A DNA stretch of 64,000 nucleotides from Chionoecetes opilio (Eukaryota; Arthropoda; Malacostraca; Decapoda; Majidae). The notes under the pieces were generated by a model, which did not search any database, was not told the origin of the DNA, and saw only the letters and a program-made list of their open reading frames with translations. The DNA is taken from the NCBI GenBank assembly GCA_016584305.1, contig JACEEZ010020949.1, forward strand, positions 21,850-85,849, in the 5' to 3' direction. This document shows positions 55,932-64,000 of the stretch, piece by piece (within the stretch, counting starts at the first letter, position 1; the number at the start of each line of letters is the position of its first letter). A program made the position numbers and the translations under genes.

Positions 55932-56383
55932 AGAGCAAATTAAAGTTATTGTATCTCACACAAGGAGAGAGGCAGTGGAAGAAATTATCAAGGATGTGGA
56001 TGTTACGAGGAAATCTTTGCATAATTGGTGGGAGCGTTTCGGCGGTTGCGTGGCGTGGTGCGATAGCCGCGACATCGTAAACATTAAAGTGGCCAGGGTG
56101 AGGATGTAAAACATCAGCAAGCACCCTATAATGTCATGAAACGTCAAGTGATGGACAATCATAAAATAAGAGCAGAAAAAATATGCGATATGACTTTTAC
56201 ATTCACTCAGCGCCTGAGCACCTATAACTGTTTACGGTGGCGCGGCTGTCGCCATCCCGATCGCCACCCCGATACTCTCCACCACTTATGCACAATTTCT
56301 TCGTAACATCCACAATCTTGATATTCTTCCACGGGCCTCTCTGACTTGTGTAGAGATATAACTTTAATTTGCTCCTTTGTTAG
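55932..56383. mobile_element. Inverted-repeat element carrying helix-turn-helix-like sequence
   Basis: Arms 55932-56075 and 56235-56383 are imperfect inverted copies, both starting GAGCAAATTAAAGTTAT. The left arm translates as EQIKVIVSHTRREAVEEIIK and SLHNWWERF, resembling the DNA-binding start of a Tc1/mariner-like transposase (inference). GTGGATGTTACGA and the GCGATAGCCGC / GCGACAGCCGC core are conserved between arms. This suggests a fold-back derivative made from a transposase gene end. No terminal duplication was found. Confidence 0.5.
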
Positions 56384-56660
56384 GTTTCTTGCCCACTTAT
56401 GAAAATAATTGATAGTGCATACCTGATGCGCGTCTGTTCAAATTACTCGCGGGAAGGAGCGATTACTTGATAAAAAGATTCGTTTAAATTGACAGTGTTG
56501 CATCTGAACATTCCCAAAGGTCTTGATGGACTGCCCGTAGCCTTAAACAAGCTTTAATATATAGAGATCTCTCTCAGAACGTCCAGTAGGCTGCCATAGA
56601 GTACATTTTACGGAACTTTCCCGATGACTGCCTGTAGAGTCTGCGAACCAATATTTGGCG
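56384..56660. other. No recognised feature
   Basis: Mixed sequence between the inverted repeat and the next TA tract. Confidence 0.4.
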
Positions 56661-56894
56661 CGCTAGTGTATGTATATATATATATATTTATTTAACTAAC
56701 ATAAGAGTATAATATATAATATATATGTAAAGATATATATATTTATATATATAGATATACAGATATATATCTATATATATATATATACACATATGATATA
56801 TATATATATATATATAGCTATATATATAGATCTATATATATATAGTATATATATATAACTATATATATATATTATATATATATATAGAGATATA
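56661..56894. repeat. TA microsatellite
   Basis: Imperfect TA/TAGA repeat, the target of the following insertion. Confidence 0.95.
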
Positions 56895-56896
56895 TA

Positions 56897-57656
56897 CAGG
56901 GTGTAACACGAGTTTCTGCAAATATTGATAAGGTGAAAGAACATGTATTCTAAGCACAAACTATTATATAAAGATAATGCTTTTGAAGCTCTTTAGACGT
57001 GAGATGAAGTTAGAAAAATTAGCGCGGCAGTAATTTCACCATGGCAGGCGGTTGCCGCTCGGTGGAACATTTTTGATGATTAATCATAATGTTTACTAGT
57101 AATGGAGCATGACATTATCTTATAACAACCAATGGATTAATGGAAATCTTTTTTACTAAATAAGGCATTACCATGAGAACAGCAGTTCTGTAATAAACAA
57201 TACTGTAAAAGGCTAAGTGGCAATTATACGGGGGGGCGGGCGGAAGGAGGGACTAGGCGCGAGGCTCTCACGCCGATCAGGTGAGTCACGTGTTCCATCC
57301 TACACCTCCCTGACACAATGCCATGTAGCCTTTTTACAGTATTGTTTAGTACAGTACAGCACTGCTGTCCCTCATGTACTGGCTTATTTAGTAATAACAT
57401 ATCCATTAATTACAATTGTGTTGTTATAAAGATAATGTAAAGCTCCATAACTAGAAACATTATGATTAAAACCATACAAATTCACCGAGCGGCAACCGCC
57501 TGCCATGGTGAAATTACTGGCCACTAATTTTTCTAATTTCATCTCACGTCTAAAGGACGCTTCAAAAGCATATCGTTATAAAATATGTTCGCAAGCGTAG
57601 AATACATGTTCTTTCACCTGTAGCAATATTGCAGAAGAAACTCATGGTACACCCTG
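56897..57656. mobile_element. Palindromic Tc1/mariner-like element
   Basis: 760 bp with ends CAGGGTGTAACACGAGTTTC and, inverted, CAGGGTGTACCATGAGTTTC, flanked by TA on both sides (56895-56896 and 57657-57658). Similarity between halves extends far inward: GGCAGGCGGTTGCCGCTCGG, TGGAGC...ACATTATCTTATAAC and TACTGTAAAAGGCTA all recur inverted. Thus the whole element is a long imperfect palindrome with a roughly 60-100-bp GC-rich centre (57225-57300). CAGGGTG ends with a TA target fit Tc1/mariner. No transposase. Confidence 0.85.
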
Positions 57657-58828
57657 TATAGATATATATATATATAGATAGTATATCTATATATATATTA
57701 TATATATATGAAAAGGATATAGATACCTGCCTATAGCCTACATTATATGTATATATATATATTCGATAGTATGTTATAAATATATTACCTATATATATAT
57801 ATATATATAGGGAGAGAGATCTATAGATAGATAGAGAGATATATAGGATGATATATATTGACTAATAAAATATAGATAGGATAGAATGTAATAGAGATAA
57901 TGAAATAGATATATTATAATAGACTCGTAAACTATATTTAATATATATAATATGGGATATCTAGTAATTGTATATCGAAGATAGCATGATATATAGAAGA
58001 TAATGTCGACATGAGTATATATTATAGAGAGAAGATATGATAAGAGATGAGAGATAGAGAGATAAATATATAGAGATAGATTCTATAGAACTATATATAG
58101 AGATATAATTAGATAATCTAATAGATATATATATATATATATAAATATATATATATAGAGATATATATATATATAGATATATTATATATATAATATAATT
58201 GAGATAGAGAAGAGTATATAGAGTATAGAATCTATAATATATCTATATAGATCTATATAGATATATATATATAATAAATAGATATATAGATATATATAAT
58301 ATAATGTATAAGTATGATATATATAAGGTAGAGATAATATATATTAGATATATATATATAGAGTATATATCTATATTGATATAGATAATATTTATACTTA
58401 GATATATAGATATATATATATGTTAAGAGAGATATAATAGAGAGGATGATAGACTAGAGTATATATATAGGATAGGAGATAAGATAGATATATATATATT
58501 ATATATAATATATATTATATATATATAATATATATATAGAGATATATTATAGATATAAATAGATATTATTATATAGACAGTAGATGATAGAGATATATAT
58601 ATATATATACGGCACATAGAATATAATGATATAGAAGATACATATATAATATATATATAAATATATATATTATATATAAATTATATATAATATATATATT
58701 TATATAACATAGATATATATTATATTATATATTTAGATATAGATATATATGAATATATATCACCGTATATATAAAAAATATATACGTATTATATATACCA
58801 TATATTATAAATATATATAATAGTAATC

Positions 58829-58860
<32 letters not shown>

Positions 58861-59670
58861 TATATAATTGTTTTTTCTATATATATATTAGATATATATA
58901 TAGAGATATATATAGTATATAATATGATATGTATATATATTATAATATATACATATAGACATATAGGACATTATAGACAAAATATATATTATAGATATAT
59001 GATATTTATATATATAGATATATATATATATATATAAAATATATATTTAATATATCTACATTAAGATATAGATATATATATAATACGATATATAGATATA
59101 TAATATATCTCATATATATATATATAATCATATATATATATATACATATGACGAAATATATAATAGGATATATATATATGTACTATATATATATATATAT
59201 TATATATATATATACTATATATATAATACATATCAATAGTATTATATTCATATATATATATATATATAATATATATATATATATATACTATATATACTAT
59301 ATAATATATATCTATCAATACTATAATATTATATATAATTATTATTATTATATATATATATACGTATGTATATTACGTATGCCATATATAATATGTATGC
59401 TACATATATATATATAAATATATATACTATAAACTAATATATATGCATATATATATATGTATTGTATATATATCGATATAAATAATATATTATATAATAT
59501 ATACTATATATATATATATAATATATATATATATATTATAAATATATATATTATATATATATATGATATATTATATATAATATATTTTTTTAATAATATT
59601 ATAATATAAAATACTATATATAATATATATATTATATATATTATATATATATTTATATATAATATTGTAA
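57657..59670. repeat. 2-kb TA/TAGA microsatellite
   Basis: About 2,000 bases of TA repeat with TAGA and GATA variants, more GATA-like at 57820-58480 and purer TA after 58500. Tyrosine/isoleucine frames are artefacts. Confidence 0.95.
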
Positions 59671-59675
59671 ATATA

Positions 59676-61160
59676 TGCAACGTGCAACGCACCAGATGTC
59701 ATTCAAAGATAATCCAGTACAGAGGAAGGCCCAAGAAGCCCAGTGTTTATTCTGCAGAACAAACTGCAGGAAACGATGGTCTCACGAAAATTACAAACAT
59801 TTCAAATGGAGAGTGAAGTTCGAGGACTGGCAGCCATTCTTGATGACACAGAATGCTCGGCGATCAGTGCCGTGATACATGCTCGCCAGGAAGCCAAGTA
59901 CCATAAGAAGCTGTTTCACAGTTGCTGCACAACCATGTTAGAAAGGTCCAGTCTGAGTGACACAAGTACCAAGACAGGAGCGAGAAGTATCAGGTATTGT
60001 TGTCGCCGAAATTGGTCCTATACATAGAAGAAGCTGGCTAGATGAGGAGACAGCACCGGTGTTTCAAGCTTATCTAATTCGTAGAGCTCTATCAGTCCAT
60101 AATGGAACAGCTAGGGGTTAAGCTGACACAAGGTCCAACTCAACACGACTGAGGCAGAGACTCCTTACCCAGTTCACTGACAGCGCGCACACACTATAAG
60201 GGGAGAGAACGTCATGTATGGTATATGAAGAAGACGTTGGGGCTGCTATCATCAAAGGCCTGTGAGACTGGACAGTGATAAGATGTGGTCCATCTTGCAG
60301 TGCATGCACACGACCGTGCGCAGCCACAGGTTGCAAGAAGCTAAGCCCTCAAAGGATTCCCTGAAGGATGCAAGAAGAATCTGTGACATTCACCGTGCTG
60401 CTTGGCCCTGGTGAGCAGGGTCTAGAGGGGTCCCAGCATGAGGATCAGATCGGAAGACAGAAAACCTTCCTGCAGGCACCACTGGCCCATTGCCCAGATG
60501 CTGAAGTTTAATGAATCAAGCACAACGGACACCATCGCACCCACAGGAACCGTAACTGTCAGGCACACTGACTGCACAGAGACACCGCTCCCACAACGTG
60601 GGATGATGTTGCACGATCACACACGAAAGCGGGAATTAGTAGGACAGGTTGTCACACCTGGGCATGAGCACTCTATGCCCGCGTTCCCATCTTTCAGCTC
60701 CAGATGGGGAACACTGCCTGCCAAACAGTTTTCACAGAGACAAGTGGTCGGCCCCAAAGATGCGCAGCAATGTCTCACAACGTCAAGCCGTAGACAATAT
60801 CGACCATAATCCCAGTTACGACAGCGAAAAATCCTTACATGCTACAGCCAGCTCCCTCCTCCAGCACCCCTCTTTCACTGGCGTAGGAGTGGACCGAAGC
60901 ATTGTAATCGTGGTGGATCTAGAGATGCTAGCTCGAAGATGGTCGCAACACTTTGCCACCCTACTATACTAATGTGCCCCAGTCTACTAACCAGCATGAA
61001 GAACCTGTCTGTTCAGCTACAGGGAGTGGTGTCCTGACCAGAGGACACGCTTCAGGGAGCAGACTGAGTAACTTTAATATATGTCCAGACCAAGTTAGTG
61101 TTATCCTTGAACGACGGTACACTATAAGGGGAGATTGTAAAATATATAGTAGCCGCTAGC
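59676..61160 (+). pseudogene. PIN/FEN1-like repeat family, N-terminal half
   Basis: Plus-strand pieces: KAQEAQCLFCRTNCRKRWSH (59720, a C-x2-C site), KLQTFQMESEVRGLAAILDD (59785), QEAKYHKKLFHSCC (59890), then broken frames to HTRKRELVG (60620), SHLGMS (60650), QAVDNIDHNPSYDS (60790), ASSLLQHPSFTGVGVDRSIV (60850) and a YTNVPQS block (60965). I recognise the order (cysteine-rich N-terminus, EAKYH, RKRELVD, NIDHNPS, LQHP) as the first half of the family also seen at 11230-16250. The C-terminal nuclease-like half is absent; the copy stops near 61160. Ten or more frame breaks. It lies directly after a TA tract. Confidence 0.6.
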
Positions 61161-61309
61161 GCGCCATTTTGAAAAAATGGCTGCCACAGCCATAAGGATT
61201 GAATTGAGATGGCCAAATATCCAAATCTCTCATAACAGGATAGTCTACTAGTATGCCAATTTACGGTGCTTTCCTCCCACAAAATGCCACAATTGTCTAT
61301 GCTAATGTC
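61161..61309. other. No recognised feature
   Basis: Spacer with a small hairpin (GCGCCATTTTGAAAAAATGGC, read in two parts) near 61160-61185. Confidence 0.4.
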
Positions 61310-61472
61310 GGCCCCATGAACGCCACACGGACTCGTGGCTGAGGGCAAGTTGATGTTTCCTTTCGAGAGCGCTTGATATGGGAACGGCACTGCAGGGGAA
61401 TCGCGCGTAGTGGACCCCCGGAGTGGAGTCGTAGAGTGGGCGAGGCGACGTGATTGGATTGATTGATACACA
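61310..61472 (+). pseudogene. RTE-type LINE 3' fragment, 160 bp
   Basis: Last 160 bases of the RTE element (GGCAAGTTGATGTTTCC, TCGTAGAGTGGGCGAGGCGA) joined to a GATTGGATTGATTGATA tail. Extremely truncated; about 15 bases present in other copies between GCGACG and the tail are missing. Confidence 0.85.
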
Positions 61473-61632
61473 TAATATGGAATACAATACAAATGTATTT
61501 AAATACAATTGATGATTTAGTATTGTATTTAAAATACATTCGAAAATGTATTTAGTATTTTTGGTATTACAATAAATTTCTCCCATGTATTTAATATTAG
61601 TATTGAATACAGTCCAAGCATTTAGTGACCAG
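61473..61632. mobile_element. Small transposon remnant rich in ATTTAAATAC
   Basis: Repeated TACAATACAAATGTATTTAA-type words ending CCAGCTCTGTG beside a TA tract, like the remnant at 1790-1845. Probably one end of a small hAT-like element. Confidence 0.5.
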
Positions 61633-61639
61633 CTCTGTG

Positions 61640-61676
61640 TTATATATATAATATATATGTACTATATTATATATAG

Positions 61677-61719
<43 letters not shown>

Positions 61720-62653
61720 TAGATAGATAGAAGAAGATATAAAAGATATAATATATATAGTATATATTCGTAGATATATAATAATATAGATATATTATAT
61801 ATATTAGATTATATAGATATATATATATTAGATACTAATATATATATATATGTATATATATATATTTTTTTTTTTTTAGATATATATATATTTATAAAGA
61901 TAATACTCTATAGTATATATATATATATATATTATATATATATGTATAGATAGCTAGAAAGATAAATAGATAGATAAGATATAGATATATTCTGAATAGA
62001 TATATAATAGATATACCTATTATAGCTATATATATATATACATATATATATCTATATTATATATATGTATATAGTTATTAGATATATAGATAGATGTAAT
62101 AGAGATATATATATAATAGAAGATAGAATAATATTATGAGAGATATATAAAGATATCTATAGAATATATATATGTAATAATATATTATATATATATTATT
62201 ATATGTATATATATATGTATATATATATTATATATAGACATATATATATATATAGATATATATGCTAGAGAGAGAGAGAGGAGAGAGAGGAGAGAGAGGA
62301 GAGAGAGAGGAAAGAGAGGCGAGGCGAGATGAGATGAAGTAGCGAGAGAGAGAGACTCGAGAGAGAGAGAGGAGAGAGAGAGGAGAGAGAGAGAGAAAAA
62401 GAAAAAAAAAAGGAGATAGGTATAGTATAAGTATATAGATAATGGATATATAGTATATATATATTAGTATATATATATATAATATATAGTATATATATAT
62501 AACTAATATATAATATATATATAGTATAGATAGGAGATATATTATATATATATCATATATATATATAGTATATATATATATATATATAGATATCTATATA
62601 TAACATAAAAATAATATTTAATATATATACTGTATACATTAGTATTATATATA
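61640..62653. repeat. TA/TAGA microsatellite with GA block
   Basis: TA repeat over 1 kb, with a GAGAGAGAGAGG block at 62267-62400 and a poly-T run near 61865. Confidence 0.95.
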
Positions 62654-63640
62654 CTAGCCGCAAAAGCCGCCCTCCGGGCGGACTTTTTGGCTAGCTCTGC
62701 GGAGGGCTATGGTGGGCCTCTGGCCCACCACCTTGTGTTGGGGGCCTTCGGCCCCACAAACACAGACTCTCCAGATAGCCCCTTCTAGCTTTCCGAAATC
62801 TATGGATGTAGAAGGTAGAAGTTAACGCCAACCCATTCAATAACCCATACCCATCACCCCCCACCCATTCACTCACCCATTACCATCACCCCCCCACCAT
62901 TCACTCACCATTACCCATCACCGCCCACACATTCACTCACCCATTACCATCATCCCCCACCCATTCACTCACCCATTACCATCACCCCCACCCATTCACT
63001 CACCCATTAACCATCAACCCCACCAATTACCCCATCACACACACCGATTCACTAACCCATTACCCCATCATGTCAACACACCCATTCAAGCACCATACCC
63101 AGCACCCCCCACCCATTCAACTCACCCATTACCCATCACCCACACAACCATTCACGCAACCCATACATCACCCCCCATCCATTCCCTCACCATGAACCCA
63201 TTCCCCCCCCCACCATATACCCACTATATCGTTAATACAACTCAATACACCCCACACCAACATATGTACCCAGACACCCCACCCATGCACCACCCATTAC
63301 CCATCACCCTACATCAAGGTTTCCTCAATTCTCGCAACCACTTTTTTTTCACAATTCTCGCTAATAGTGTCTAAAAAAAGAAAAAAAGTGTGATGGATCA
63401 TCTCATAAGTGGGCTTAAAACCTTCCCCTGGTCAACCTGGTTCCAAAACTGTGCAATATGATGGGATCCGCCCACGGGGGGCGGAAACGTATACCACACA
63501 CACACACACACACACACCACACACACCCAACACACCCACACACCACACCACACCACACACAACACACACACACAACACCACACACACACACACAGACAGG
63601 ACAGGACAAGACAGACACACTTTCGCTTATATATTATACT
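62654..63640 (-). mobile_element. Non-autonomous Helitron with long minisatellite
   Basis: 3' end CTAG (62654-62657), then CCGCAAAAGCCGCCCTCCGG, giving a perfect CCGCCC/GGGCGG hairpin 9 bases from the end on the element strand. The minisatellite of CACCCATTCACTCACCCATT units spans about 62830-63310, the longest in the window. Then AAGGTTTCCTCAATTCTCGC, TGGATCATCTCATAAG, CGGAAACGTAT in place of CGCGATAGG, a CA tract (63497-63596) and CACTTTCGCTTATATATTAT. It sits between TA tracts. Confidence 0.88.
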
Positions 63641-64000
63641 ATATATACATATAAATATCTATATATTGTAGATATATATGAGGAGAGACAGGTAGAGACG
63701 AAAATAAGAGTAGAGAAACGAGGAGAGAGAGAGATAATAGTGAGAGTATAGGTAGATAGAGAGAAGATAACCCTACGCGTGAGAGAGAAGATATAGAGAG
63801 GAGAGCAGAAGAGAAGATAGAAGAGAGAGAGAATAGATAGAGATATAGAGTAGATAGAGGTATATATAATAGACATAGAGACAGACGATAGAACAGATAG
63901 AGAGAGAGAGAGAGGGAGATATGATAGAGAGAGCGAGAGAGACATAGAGAGAGAAAGAGAGAGGAGGAAAGAGAGTAGAGAGCAGAGAGAGGAGTAGAGT
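63641..64000. repeat. GA/TAGA microsatellite to window end
   Basis: Degenerate GAGA/GATA repeat continuing beyond the window. No genes. Confidence 0.95.

Noticed and set aside
57820..58480. Interspersed array with regular spacers, CRISPR-like
   Set aside because: Only TA/GATA microsatellite; no repeat-spacer periodicity, and the window is eukaryotic.

Overview
This window is eukaryotic intergenic DNA, almost certainly from an arthropod and most likely a decapod crustacean. The reasons are very long TA, TC/GA and CA microsatellites, a CR1-type LINE whose ORF1 carries an SGNH esterase, BEL/Pao and Gypsy LTR elements, an RTE-type LINE and non-autonomous Helitrons. The species call is inference. 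I see no confident host gene, no rRNA, no free-standing tRNA and no CRISPR. Many reading frames break by single-base indels in homopolymers, so part of the decay may be unpolished long-read consensus rather than mutation. Two runs of N (24202-24436 and 44615-44940) mark scaffold gaps.

The left half (4176-35231) reads best as one BEL/Pao LTR retrotransposon blown up to about 31 kb by later insertions. In order: a 5' LTR (4176-5531) split by a Helitron (4304-4923); primer site and gag; an antisense RTE LINE (6610-8231, 11-bp target duplication); more gag; an antisense Gypsy element (8623-18484, two 218-bp LTRs, 5-bp target duplication), itself opened by a decayed copy of a PIN/FEN1-like repeat gene family (about 11230-16250); gag zinc knuckle and protease remains with a SINE (13-bp target duplication); antisense CR1 LINE sequence (19451-33085) carrying a 1.4-kb palindromic element, an unexplained 0.85-kb block and a 2.5-kb transposon with CACTG ends; integrase with two SINEs; and the 3' LTR (34491-35231). 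The segment 19743-24200 is repeated almost unchanged at 24455-28865 across an N gap, either a true duplication or two haplotypes joined by the assembler.

The right half holds a decayed LINE region (35560-38210), a second antisense Gypsy reduced to gag-protease (39113-42576, 5' LTR finishing near 47717), a hAT-type element with perfect 8-bp target duplication (42577-44033) and a larger DNA-transposon-like insertion (44052-47596) holding a TC tract and a well preserved RTE copy (46135-47129). Two head-to-tail Helitrons (47727-49250) follow. From 49250 to the end, hundreds of bases of TA or GA microsatellite alternate with islands: tRNA-derived SINEs, decayed RTE copies, an inverted repeat, a 760-bp palindromic mariner-like element, a second copy of the PIN/FEN1-like family (59676-61160) and a last Helitron (62654-63640).

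Nothing here forms a working pathway. The value lies in the insertion history, recoverable from target-site duplications and one empty site, and in a few element types I cannot assign to a named superfamily.
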